From Streptomyces hyaluromycini (GTDB lineage Bacteria; Actinomycetota; Actinomycetes; Streptomycetales; Streptomycetaceae): a DNA stretch of 64,000 bases. Location of the stretch: contig NZ_BCFL01000022.1 of the NCBI RefSeq assembly GCF_002217755.1, positions 310,001 through 374,000 on the forward strand. The letters are read 5' to 3'. The notes under the pieces are model-generated. The model ran no database searches and had not been told where the DNA came from. It saw only the letters and a list, made by a program, of their open reading frames with translations. Shown piece after piece: positions 27,139 to 35,737 of the stretch; within the stretch, counting starts at the first letter, position 1, and every line of letters starts with the position of its first letter. The translations under genes and the position numbers were made by a program.

Positions 27139-28587
27139 ATGATCACTTACGGCCGTCTCTACATCGCGGGCTCCTGGACGGCGCCCAGCGACCCGGAACT
27201 GCTCGACATCCGCTCGCCGCACGACCAGGCCGTCATCGGCCGTGCCGCCCAGGCCCGGCCGGCCGACATCGACCGCGCCGTGGCCGCCGCGCGGTCAGCC
27301 TTCGACGAGGGCCCCTGGCCACGGACGGCCCCGGCGGAGCGCATCGCCGTCATCCGGCGGCTGAACGCATTGCGCGAGGCCGAGGCCGAGAGGATCGCCG
27401 ACCTCATCTCGGCCGAGAACGGCTCGGCCCGCTGGTTCACCGGGGCCGGCCAGCCGGGGCTCACCCGGCAGGCCGAGGCCTACCTCAGGGCGGCGGAGGG
27501 GTTCGGCTGGGAGGAGACGCTGGAGTCCGCCGCCGCGGTCCGGACCGTGGTGCGCCGCGAGCCCGTCGGCGTCGTGGCCGCCGTCATCCCCTGGAACTCC
27601 CCGTTCTCGGCGGCCCTGGCGAAGATCATCCCGGCGCTGCTGGCCGGGAACACGGTCGTCCTGAAGGTGTCGCCGGAGAACTCGCTGAGCATGGGGTTCC
27701 TCGCGGAGCTGCTGGAGCGGACCGGCCTGCCGGAAGGCGTGATCAGCGTGCTCCCCGCCGACCGGGAGACCAGCGAACACCTCGTCTCGCACCGTGACGT
27801 CGACAAGATCGCGTTCACCGGCTCGACCCGGGCCGGCCGCAGGATCGCCGCCATCGCGGGCGAGCAGCTGAAGCGGGTCAGCCTGGAGCTGGGCGGCAAG
27901 TCGGCCGCGATCATCCTGCCGGACGCCGACGTCGACCGGGCGGTGCAGGGACTGAAGTTCGCGTCGCTCCTCAACAACGGCGAGTCGTGCATCGCACAGA
28001 CCCGCGTCCTCGCGCCGCGCGGCCGGTACGAAGAGGTCGTCACCGCCCTCAAGGAGCTCGTGGAGTCGCTCAAGGTCGGCGACCCGGCCGATCCCGACAC
28101 CTTCATCGGCCCGATGGTCCGCAGGGACCAGCAGCAGCGGGTGCGCGACTACATCGAACTCGGCATCAAGGAGGGCGCCCGGCTCGTGACCGGCGGCCCC
28201 CAGGTCCCGCCGGGGCTGGAGAACGGCAACTACGTCACCCCGACCGTGTTCGCCGACGTCGACAACTCCCTGCGGATCGCCCAGGAGGAGATCTTCGGTC
28301 CGGTCCTCGTGGTGATCGCCTACGACGACGAGGACGACGCCGTGCGGATCGCCAACGACTCCGAGTACGGCCTCTCGGGCGGCGTGTGGTCCGCCGACGA
28401 GACCCACGCCCTCGAAGTGGCCCGCCGACTGCGCACCGGCACGGTCACCGTCAACGGCGCATCCATCTCCTTCGACGGCCCGTTCGGCGGCCACAAGGCC
28501 AGCGGCATCGGCCGCGAGTACGGCACGGCCGGACTGGCCCAGTACGTCGAGTACAAGACCGTCACACTGGCGGCATCCGGGGCCTGA
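27139..28587 (+). CDS. NAD(P)+-dependent aldehyde dehydrogenase
   Basis: 482-aa cytoplasmic ALDH-superfamily enzyme oxidising an aldehyde to an acid. Motifs: VAAVIPWNSPFSAALAKIIPALLAGNTVVLK, FTGSTRAGRRIA, the general base in LELGGKS, the catalytic Cys in NNGESCIAQTR, and EEIFGPVLVV. The nearest recognisable type is the broad substrate group; no specific aldehyde can be inferred. The divergent TetR gene suggests induction by a small molecule. Confidence 0.92.
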   Translation: MITYGRLYIAGSWTAPSDPELLDIRSPHDQAVIGRAAQARPADIDRAVAAARSAFDEGPWPRTAPAERIAVIRRLNALREAEAERIADLISAENGSARWFTGAGQPGLTRQAEAYLRAAEGFGWEETLESAAAVRTVVRREPVGVVAAVIPWNSPFSAALAKIIPALLAGNTVVLKVSPENSLSMGFLAELLERTGLPEGVISVLPADRETSEHLVSHRDVDKIAFTGSTRAGRRIAAIAGEQLKRVSLELGGKSAAIILPDADVDRAVQGLKFASLLNNGESCIAQTRVLAPRGRYEEVVTALKELVESLKVGDPADPDTFIGPMVRRDQQQRVRDYIELGIKEGARLVTGGPQVPPGLENGNYVTPTVFADVDNSLRIAQEEIFGPVLVVIAYDDEDDAVRIANDSEYGLSGGVWSADETHALEVARRLRTGTVTVNGASISFDGPFGGHKASGIGREYGTAGLAQYVEYKTVTLAASGA

Positions 28588-28912
28588 CCTGGACCGCTGC
28601 TGACCTGGGCAAGCATTTTGACGCCCTGTCAGCAGCTCCCGCGATTTCCCTGGATTTCCCTGGAATTCCCGTCCGAGTGTGCACTGGATGTGCACTGGGG
28701 GCGGGGAGGGCGCAGGCCGGGTGACCAGGAGGGAAGAGCCCGGACCGGGGCGGCCCTCACCGCGCCGGCTGTCGCGCAGGTCGCCGACGACCCATTCGGC
28801 ACCGAATGCCTCGGCGGCCCAGGCTCGTTCGAGGGTGCGGTGTCGCGTCCGCTCCTACCCGCCTGAGACGCACCTCATGTCGCGCTGCGGGCGGGCAGGA
28901 GCGGTGTCGCCG
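28588..28912. other. Gene-free stretch with a possible coding relic
   Basis: No credible complete gene or hairpin terminator is seen. On the minus strand at about 28771-28845, one frame reads ERAWAAEAFGAEWVVGDLRD, which looks protein-like but has no start and no continuation. It may be a gene remnant or chance. Confidence 0.3.
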
Positions 28913-29941
28913 TCAGGGGAAGTTCACCGGCGCGTCGGTGAAGGTGGAGACGACCAGGGCGCCCACACAGTCCGGCGTGAAGGTGTCCACCGCGGCGATC
29001 CTGGTGCCCCAGCGGTCGATGAGCTCCGAGGTCACCGACTGTGCGATCCGGTCGATCCAGACCTTCTGGACGGCCCAGACGTTCTCCTTCTCGGCCACCG
29101 CTGCTGCCGCGTCCGCGGACGAGATCTCACTGCTCTTCCGTACGGTCGTGGACCACATGTCCACGAAGAACTCGCGGGACTGCGCGACCTCGGCGCGGGT
29201 GGCGGTGCGGTACACGTGCCCGCCGCAGAAGGTGTCGAAGTCGAGGTCCAGGATCGCGTCGTGCGCGGTCAGCAGGCCGGGAATGTTGTCGGCGTTGCCC
29301 CAGGCGCGGTAGGGCGCCCAGCCGGGCATGACCACGTCGGCCATGTGGGCCAGCCGCAGCCGGGGGAAGTGGATCATCATGTTCCCCGCCTCGTGGTTGG
29401 GGCCGGGGTAGATGAAGTGGATCTCCTCTCCGCCGATGTGGATCACCTTGTGGTGGTCGCGGATGATCCGGTGAGGCACCGGCCGGGCCGGGTCGGCGTA
29501 GGCGGCGAGGAGGGCGGCACAGTCCTTGTGTGCGATCAGTGTCGCCCCGGGGTGGTCGCCGACCGCGCCGATGTGGTCCGCGTGGTCGTGACTGTAGATG
29601 ACGTGGGTGACCGGCTTGTCGGTCACCGAGGGGATGGCGGCACGGATCGCCGCGCGGGCGGCGGGAGGGGCGTCGACGAGGACGACACCCTCGCGGGTGA
29701 CGACGAAGACGCACTGCACGATCCCTGCTATGAGCACGTAGCCGTTGCGTCCGACGCGCTCCAGCCGGTAGCCGTCGCCGGTGTCGGGCAGTGGCTTCAC
29801 GTGGTCCGGCAGGGGCAGGAAACCGGTAGTGCCGGGGGCGGCGGAGGCGGGGGCCGCGGTGGCCAGGCCGGCTCCGGCTCCCAGGGCGAGTGCGCCCGCG
29901 GCGGCACTCCCACGGCGGATCAGGGAACGACGACCAATCAT
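28913..29941 (-). CDS. Tat-exported metallo-beta-lactamase-fold hydrolase
   Basis: 342-aa secreted protein. A twin-arginine signal (GRRSLIRRGSAAAGALALGAGAG, cleavage after an ASA motif near residue 34) precedes an MBL domain with the zinc motif YSHDHADHIGA, then PNHEAGN, MADVVMP and CGGHVYR supplying further ligands. Substrates of such extracellular members include lactones, esters and other hydrolysable compounds. It is divergent from the AraC-type regulator at 30227, which may control it. Confidence 0.88.
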   Translation of the reverse strand: MIGRRSLIRRGSAAAGALALGAGAGLATAAPASAAPGTTGFLPLPDHVKPLPDTGDGYRLERVGRNGYVLIAGIVQCVFVVTREGVVLVDAPPAARAAIRAAIPSVTDKPVTHVIYSHDHADHIGAVGDHPGATLIAHKDCAALLAAYADPARPVPHRIIRDHHKVIHIGGEEIHFIYPGPNHEAGNMMIHFPRLRLAHMADVVMPGWAPYRAWGNADNIPGLLTAHDAILDLDFDTFCGGHVYRTATRAEVAQSREFFVDMWSTTVRKSSEISSADAAAAVAEKENVWAVQKVWIDRIAQSVTSELIDRWGTRIAAVDTFTPDCVGALVVSTFTDAPVNFP

Positions 29942-30226
29942 GTGTGTCTCCGAGAGAGGTGGACAGAGCGTACGGCCCGGCCGGGCACTGCCCAGGATTT
30001 GTCACGTCCACCGCCTCCGCCCATGGACCTGGATCGCGGAAGTATGGATTCTCCGTGCACCTGACGGCCGGCCTTCGGATTTGTCTGGACATCGTCGGCG
30101 GCCGACGGAAATCATGGCCGGGACACAGACGGTTCCCAGGACCACCACGCGCCCCCCATGCGCTGTGCGCGTCGCCGCTTGATGCCGCCTGTCGCCGACC
30201 GCCGCCGTCCGCAGGAGCACCCCACC

Positions 30227-31153
30227 TTGCGTACCGACCCTTCCAGCGACCCGCCGCCGGGCGATCGCGAACTGCTGATCGCCCGGCTGCCCGCAGCGGA
30301 CCCCGCGCTCCACGTGATGCCCCTGGACAACGCGACCCTGAGCACCCAGACCTGCCCCGTCCGCGGCCCGCACCGGCACGCCTACCACGAGCTGTTCTGG
30401 ACCAGGAGCGGCACCGGTGTCCACTTGGTGGACGGCGAGCGCACAGTCGTCGGCCCCGGCACGGTGCTGGTGCTGGGCCGTGGCCCGGTGCACTTCCTGG
30501 AGCACGCGAGGGAACTCTCCGGGGCGATCGTGCGCTTCGGCGACGAGCTGCTGCAGGAGAGTCTCTCCGCCCGCTCGCACCCCGGCTGCCTGCTCACCGC
30601 CCGCGACCGGTCCGTGGTGCACGTCCCGCTGGAGGACACCGCGCACTTCGACGCCGTGATCGGGGCACTCGCGGCGGAGACCCGGCGCCCGTTGTCCGCC
30701 TTGAACGACGACGTCCACCGGCACCTGCTGCTGACGTTGCTGTCGTGGATCGGCCGCTGGTACGACCACGACCGATCGCCGGGACCCGGGGGCAAGGACG
30801 ACCCCGTCATCCGTCTGTACCGGCGCTTCAACGTCCTCCTGGAACGCGACTTCGCCCGCCACCACGACGTCCGTCACTACGCGCGCGAACTGGGCGTCTC
30901 GGAAAGCGCGCTGTGGCGCGCGCTGTCCGGCGTGACCGGGAGCTCGACAAGGACCCTGATCACCGAGCGCGTGATGATGGAGGCCGCCCGCCTCCTGCGC
31001 TTCACCGACCTGGCCGTGGGCCAGATCGCCCACGAGGTCGGCGTCAGCGACCGCCTGTACTTCTCCCGCGCGTTCAAGCGCCGGTACGGGCGATCGCCGC
31101 GGGCGTACCGGGAGCGGTTCCACGGGGCGGTGGAGGAGGAAGGCAAGGTGTAG
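30227..31153 (+). CDS. AraC-family transcriptional regulator
   Basis: 308-aa regulator with an N-terminal cupin sensor (TCPVRGPHRHAYHELFWTRSG, VLVLGRGPVHFLEH) and a C-terminal double helix-turn-helix (YARELGVSESALWRALSGVTG, then IAHEVGVSDRLYFSRAFKRRYGRSPRAYR). TTG at 30227 has AGGAG 9 bases upstream; in-frame ATGs at 30158 and 30182 are alternatives without such a site. It faces away from the MBL-fold gene and lies upstream of the sugar locus. Confidence 0.85.
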   Translation: MRTDPSSDPPPGDRELLIARLPAADPALHVMPLDNATLSTQTCPVRGPHRHAYHELFWTRSGTGVHLVDGERTVVGPGTVLVLGRGPVHFLEHARELSGAIVRFGDELLQESLSARSHPGCLLTARDRSVVHVPLEDTAHFDAVIGALAAETRRPLSALNDDVHRHLLLTLLSWIGRWYDHDRSPGPGGKDDPVIRLYRRFNVLLERDFARHHDVRHYARELGVSESALWRALSGVTGSSTRTLITERVMMEAARLLRFTDLAVGQIAHEVGVSDRLYFSRAFKRRYGRSPRAYRERFHGAVEEEGKV

Positions 31154-31176
31154 TCGCGTGGAAGGGAACGAGGCGG

Positions 31177-31192
31177 ATCGAACCGGTTCGAT
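31177..31192. promoter_or_regulatory. Distal LacI-family operator copy
   Basis: ATCGAACCGGTTCGAT, a perfect 16-bp palindrome with a central CG step typical of LacI-family sites. It lies about 168 bases upstream of operator 2, roughly 16 helical turns, compatible with looping. Confidence 0.8.
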
Positions 31193-31308
31193 GATGCTGG
31201 GTCGGGAAGCTAGCAGCGTGGAAAACCGGCAGCAATACTTCTGGCAGAGGAAGTCGTGTCAGGTAGTCATGGATTTCAGGCGCGTTGCGAGAAGTGTGGC
31301 GAGAGGTG

Positions 31309-31337
31309 TTGACAGTCGCTGGGGTTGTTCCTACCTT
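31309..31337 (+). promoter_or_regulatory. Predicted sigma-70-type promoter of lacI-like gene
   Basis: TTGACA at 31309-31314 and TACCTT at 31332-31337 with a 17-base spacer. The predicted start of transcription is near 31344, directly before operator 2, which fits autorepression. Confidence 0.6.
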
Positions 31338-31346
31338 CACTTCACG

Positions 31347-31358
31347 CGAACCGGTTCG
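31347..31358. promoter_or_regulatory. LacI-family operator 2 (promoter-overlapping)
   Basis: CGAACCGGTTCG palindrome extended to GAT on its right side only, immediately after the predicted -10 element. A bound repressor would block RNA polymerase. Confidence 0.8.
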
Positions 31359-31374
31359 ATAACTGGTTCAGCAC

Positions 31375-31390
31375 ATCGAACCGGTTCGAT
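31375..31390. promoter_or_regulatory. LacI-family operator 3
   Basis: A second full copy of ATCGAACCGGTTCGAT, centred 30 bases (about three helical turns) from operator 2. It lies in the leader of the LacI-type gene, just before AAGGAG and the GTG start. A half-like ACTGGTTCA lies between the two. Confidence 0.8.
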
Positions 31391-31408
31391 CCGTCCAAGG
31401 AGTACCCC

Positions 31409-32440
31409 GTGAACATCGGTGAGATCGCCCGGCGGGCCGGTGTCTCGCGGAGCACTGTGTCCTATGCGCTGAGCGGCAAGCGTGCGGTGTCGGAGGACAC
31501 CCGACGGAAGATCCAGCGCGTCATCGACGAGCTGGGCTACCGGCCCAACGCCAGCGCGCGCGCCCTGGCCAACGGCCGGACCAACACGATCGGCCTGGTC
31601 TTCCCGCCGGCCGGCAACCACTACACCGGAATGCAACTCGACTTCATCGGCAGCGTGGTGGAGGCCGCCGCGGCCCACGACTACGACGTGCTGCTGTCTC
31701 CCAGCGGCGTCGACAGCGACCGCTCGTTCCAGCGGCTGCTGGGGGAGCGGAGGGTCGACGGCGCGATCCTGATGGAGATCAGACTGGAGGACGACCGGGT
31801 CGATCACCTGGCCGCCCTCGGCTTTCCCTCTGTGGCCATCGGCCGGACCGCGCATCCCGAGGGCACCTGGTGGGTCGGCCTGGATCACACCGCGTTGGCA
31901 GCGGCGTGCGTGCATCATCTCGCGGACCTCGGTCACCGCAGGGTCGCATTCGTCAACCGGCCCGCACAGTTGCTGCGGGCCGGTTACGAGTCCGCCCACC
32001 GCGGGCTGGACGGCTTCACCAAGGCCGCGGCCGAGCGCGGGCTGACCGTGCGGACGTACTGCTGCGGAGACGACGCCGCGTCCGGCCAGGAGTGCCTGGA
32101 ACGGATCCTGCACGACGACCCGGCCACCTCGGCCCTGGTCACGCTGAACGAGGCCGCGCTGGGAGGCCTCTACCGGGGGCTCGCCCAGGCGGGCCGCCAC
32201 GTGCCGCGCGACTTCTCCGTCACCGGGGTCGTGGCCGGCCGGTGGGCGGAGACGGTGACCCCGCAGCTCACCGCGGCGGACGTACCGGCGGAGGAGATGG
32301 GCCGACACGCCGTCGACCTCCTCGTCGAGCGGATCGACCAGCCCGACGCGCCGCCCCGGCACCACCTGCTCACGCCGCCGATCTCGCTCCGTGCCAGCAC
32401 GGGGCCCGGCCCCGGCACAGCGTCCGTCGACGCCCCCTGA
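31409..32440 (+). CDS. LacI-family sugar-locus repressor
   Basis: 343-aa repressor. The helix-turn-helix is NIGEIARRAGVSRSTVSYALSGKRAVSE, with the hinge RPNASARALANGRT, followed by a periplasmic-binding-protein-like sensor domain. The GTG at 31409 has AAGGAG close upstream. Three palindromic operators lie in the 217 bases before it. It precedes the sugar-uptake genes on the same strand with a 154-base gap and probably represses them and itself until an oligosaccharide is present. The sugar is unknown. Confidence 0.92.
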   Translation: MNIGEIARRAGVSRSTVSYALSGKRAVSEDTRRKIQRVIDELGYRPNASARALANGRTNTIGLVFPPAGNHYTGMQLDFIGSVVEAAAAHDYDVLLSPSGVDSDRSFQRLLGERRVDGAILMEIRLEDDRVDHLAALGFPSVAIGRTAHPEGTWWVGLDHTALAAACVHHLADLGHRRVAFVNRPAQLLRAGYESAHRGLDGFTKAAAERGLTVRTYCCGDDAASGQECLERILHDDPATSALVTLNEAALGGLYRGLAQAGRHVPRDFSVTGVVAGRWAETVTPQLTAADVPAEEMGRHAVDLLVERIDQPDAPPRHHLLTPPISLRASTGPGPGTASVDAP

Positions 32441-32594
32441 CGTCGGCCATCAGCACCACTTTCTGACCACGGATCACGGGCCGCATCCGTCCCCCTCACC
32501 GTATGCACCGCTCGCCGTGGCTGTTCGGCATGCCCGCTTCCCCCCTCGTCACCCTCTCTCGGCACACCCGTGCCTGAAAACGAAGGAACGCGCA

Positions 32595-33842
32595 ATGCAC
32601 AGCTCCGTCAGACGGCTCCGCCTCACCGCCGCGACCGTGACCCTCCTCGCCGTCGTCGGCACCGCCACCGCTTGTTCCTCCGGTGCGAGCAGCACCGGCA
32701 CCAAGGCCGCGGACAGCGGCACTTACACCATCTGGGACCCGTACCCGCAGTTCGACCAGAGCTCCGCGTGGGCGAAGCTGCTCGACGCCTGCGGCACCAA
32801 GGCCGGGGTGAAGATCAAGCGGACCGCGTTCGACACCAGTGACCTGGCGAACAAGGCACTCCTGGCAGCCCAGCAGGACAACTCCGCCGACGTCCTCATC
32901 GTCGACAACCCCGTCGTGTCGACCCTGGCCGAGGCCGGCGTTCTCACCACGACCGAGGACAACAAGCTGGACACCTCGAAGGCGGACGCCAATCTCCTCG
33001 CGGCCGGACAGTCGGGCGGCAAGACGTACGGCACGCCGATCGGCGCCAACACACTCGCCCTTTACTACAACAAGAAGGTGCTGAAGCAGGCCGGGGTGGA
33101 CATCGCCTCTGTCAGGGACTGGAAGTCGCTGACCGCCGCACTCGCGAAGGTCAAGAAGGCGGGCAAGAAGGGCATCACGTTCTCCGCGATCGGCACGGAG
33201 GAGGGCAGCTTTCAGTTCCTGCCCTGGTTCTGGGGGTCGGGCGCCAAGCTGACCGAACTCGACTCCTCCCAGGCCGTGTCCGCGCTGGCGCTGTGGAACG
33301 ACTGGCTGAAGAACGGCTACGCCCCCAACTCGGTCCTCAACAACACCCAGACCACCAGCTGGCAGGAGTTCGCCACCGGCGACTACGCGTTCAGCGAGAA
33401 CGGCACCTGGCAGCTCGCCAACGCCAAGAACGCCGGCTTCGACTACGGGGTCATCCCCGTTCCCGCCGCCGACGGCGGCAACGCGGCCGCCCCGACCGGC
33501 GGCGAGTTCGTCACCATCCCGGTCCAGGGCAAGACCGACCGCTACCCGACGTCACAGAAGATCGTGACCTGCCTGACCAGCACCGACAACCTCCTCAACA
33601 CCGACACCACGCTGTCCTACGTGGCACCCACCGCCGAGGTCCAGGACAAGCAGATCGCGGCGAACGCCGAACTGAAGCCCTGGGTCGACGCGGTCAAGGC
33701 GGCCAAGGGACGCACCAGCGACGACCTGGGCACCAAGTACCCGAAGATCTCGGAGCAGTTGTGGAAGGCGGTCCAGTCCGCGCTCAGCGGTTCGAAGTCG
33801 CCGAAGGACGCGCTGTCCGCCGCCCAGTCGGCCGTCAAGTAA
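32595..33842 (+). CDS. Sugar ABC transporter substrate-binding lipoprotein
   Basis: 415-aa extracytoplasmic binding protein (family 1). A lipoprotein signal ends TATAC (Cys near residue 27). The mature part shows GTYTIWDPYPQFDQSSAW, DVLIVDNPVVSTLAEAG, YGTPIGANTLALYYNKKVL and WQEFATGDYAFSENGTWQL, as in maltose/oligosaccharide-binding proteins. The ATG at 32595 follows GAAGGAA. It is first in the importer operon. Confidence 0.92.
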   Translation: MHSSVRRLRLTAATVTLLAVVGTATACSSGASSTGTKAADSGTYTIWDPYPQFDQSSAWAKLLDACGTKAGVKIKRTAFDTSDLANKALLAAQQDNSADVLIVDNPVVSTLAEAGVLTTTEDNKLDTSKADANLLAAGQSGGKTYGTPIGANTLALYYNKKVLKQAGVDIASVRDWKSLTAALAKVKKAGKKGITFSAIGTEEGSFQFLPWFWGSGAKLTELDSSQAVSALALWNDWLKNGYAPNSVLNNTQTTSWQEFATGDYAFSENGTWQLANAKNAGFDYGVIPVPAADGGNAAAPTGGEFVTIPVQGKTDRYPTSQKIVTCLTSTDNLLNTDTTLSYVAPTAEVQDKQIAANAELKPWVDAVKAAKGRTSDDLGTKYPKISEQLWKAVQSALSGSKSPKDALSAAQSAVK

Positions 33843-33862
33843 TCAGAGACCAGGGCCAGTTG

Positions 33863-34834
33863 ATGAGTCACATGACCCAAGTGCCACACCGGCGGCCCGT
33901 GCGCCACCACAGCGGTGCGGCCCTGACCGCACCGCCCCGGGCACGGCGCCGGCCCACGTCCCAGCAGTGGGCCGCCTGGGGCTTCCTCGCCCCGGTGACC
34001 CTGTACCTCGTCCTCTTCTACGCCTATCCCCTCTACCGCAACATCGACCTGAGCCTGCGCAACTACACGGTCCGGTCCTTCGTCCAGGGCGACGCTCCCT
34101 TCACGGGCCTGGCGAACTACCGCACGGTCCTGGACGACCCGACCTTCGCCCCGGCCCTGCTCCACACCGTGGTCTTCACCACCGTGTGTCTGGTCTTCCA
34201 GTACGCCATCGGCCTGGCCCTCGCGGTCTTCTTCAACCAGCGCTTCCGGCTCTCCGCGACCCTGCGGGCACTCTTTCTGGTGCCCTGGCTGCTCCCGCTG
34301 ATCGTGTCGGCGTCCACCTGGTCGTGGATGCTCACCAGCGACTCCGGCGTCGTCAACGCCGTCCTGCACGCCGTCGGCATCGGTCCGGTGAACTGGCTGA
34401 CCGCACCGGGCTGGTCGCTGGCCTCGGTGATCATCGCGAACATCTGGATCGGCGTCCCGTTCAACCTGGTGGTCCTCCACAGCGGCCTGCAGTCCATCCC
34501 CGCGAGCCTCTACGAGGCGGCGGCCCTCGACGGGGCGAACGCCTGGCAGCGGTTCTGGCGGATCACCTTCCCGCTGCTGCGACCGGTGTCCGCGATCACC
34601 CTCCTCCTCGGCCTCGTCTACACGCTCAAGGTCTTCGACATCATCTGGATCATGACCAAGGGCGGCCCGGCCGACTCGTCCACCACCTTCGCCACCTGGT
34701 CCTACCAGCTCGGCTTCGGCAACCTGCTGCCGGCCTTCGGACCGGGAGCGGCCGTCGGCAACCTGCTCGTGGTCGCCGCCCTGGTGTTCGGCCTCGTCTA
34801 CGCCAGGGTCCAGCGGAAGCAGGCACTGTCATGA
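33863..34834 (+). CDS. Sugar ABC transporter permease 1 (MalF type)
   Basis: 323-aa inner-membrane permease with six predicted helices. The EAA loop that contacts the ATPase is EAAALDGANAWQRFWRITFP. An N-terminal 35-residue basic tail precedes the first helix (GFLAPVTLYLVLFYAYPLY). It overlaps the next permease by 4 bases (ATGA). Confidence 0.92.
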   Translation: MSHMTQVPHRRPVRHHSGAALTAPPRARRRPTSQQWAAWGFLAPVTLYLVLFYAYPLYRNIDLSLRNYTVRSFVQGDAPFTGLANYRTVLDDPTFAPALLHTVVFTTVCLVFQYAIGLALAVFFNQRFRLSATLRALFLVPWLLPLIVSASTWSWMLTSDSGVVNAVLHAVGIGPVNWLTAPGWSLASVIIANIWIGVPFNLVVLHSGLQSIPASLYEAAALDGANAWQRFWRITFPLLRPVSAITLLLGLVYTLKVFDIIWIMTKGGPADSSTTFATWSYQLGFGNLLPAFGPGAAVGNLLVVAALVFGLVYARVQRKQALS

Positions 34835-35670
34835 ACGGCACGGCCATGAACCGAAGCACCAGCCGCACGTGGTGGCAGACGGCCATCGGCGTGCTGTTCA
34901 CCGCGGTGATGCTCTTCCCGGTCTACTGGATGCTCAACGTGTCCTTCACCCGTGACCAGGACATGCGCAAGAGCCCGCCGGACCTGATTCCCCTGCACGG
35001 CACCCTGGAGGGCTACCGCGCGGTCCTGGACCAGCAGTTGCCCTACCTCGGCACCAGCCTCGTCATCGGTCTGGGTACGGTCGTACTGACGGTGGCACTG
35101 GCCGCGCCCGCAGGCTACGCACTCGCCAAACTGCGCCCGCGTGGCGGCGGAGTGCTCAGCTTCCTCTTCCTGGTCGCCCAGATGATCCCCGGCATCATCA
35201 TGGCGATGGGCTTCTACGCCATCTACCTCAGCCTCGGCCTGCTCCAGTCGGTGCCCGGCCTGATCGTCGCGGACTCCACGCTGGCCGTCCCGTTCGCCGT
35301 GCTGATCTTCACCGCGTTCATGTCCGGCATCCCCGGCGAACTGCTCCAGGCCGCGAAGACAGACGGGGCCGGGCCCCTGCGTACCTTCTGGTCGATCGTC
35401 CTGCCGATGAGCCGCAACGCCATCGTCACCGTGTCGCTGTTCGCGTTCCTGTGGTCCTGGTCGGACTTCGTCTTCGCCAGCACGCTCGCCAACGGCGGCG
35501 CGCACGAGCCGATCACCCTCGGCATCTACCACTACATCGGCAACAACAACCAGCAGTGGAACGCCATCATGGCGACCGCCGTCGTGGCCTCGCTGCCCGC
35601 CGCGGTGATCCTCGTCCTCGCCCAGCGTTACGTCGCCGCCGGCGTGACCGCCGGCGCCGTCAAGGACTGA
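34831..35670 (+). CDS. Sugar ABC transporter permease 2 (MalG type)
   Basis: 279-aa permease with six predicted helices. The EAA loop is QAAKTDGAGPLRTFWSIVLP. It starts within the stop of permease 1. No ATP-binding subunit gene lies in this locus; in Streptomyces such importers commonly share the ATPase MsiK, so that is the likely partner. Confidence 0.92.
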   Translation: MNGTAMNRSTSRTWWQTAIGVLFTAVMLFPVYWMLNVSFTRDQDMRKSPPDLIPLHGTLEGYRAVLDQQLPYLGTSLVIGLGTVVLTVALAAPAGYALAKLRPRGGGVLSFLFLVAQMIPGIIMAMGFYAIYLSLGLLQSVPGLIVADSTLAVPFAVLIFTAFMSGIPGELLQAAKTDGAGPLRTFWSIVLPMSRNAIVTVSLFAFLWSWSDFVFASTLANGGAHEPITLGIYHYIGNNNQQWNAIMATAVVASLPAAVILVLAQRYVAAGVTAGAVKD

Positions 35671-35737
35671 AACCTTCCCAGCTCGTCAGCCCCGTTCGAG
35701 GGCCGATCACCCCTGCTCCAGAAACGAGTCATGCTGC

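Noticed and set aside
28771..28845. Minus-strand fragment ERAWAAEAFGAEWVVGDLRD
   Set aside because: Looks protein-like but is too short, lacks a start and has no context; kept only as a note in the intergenic entry.
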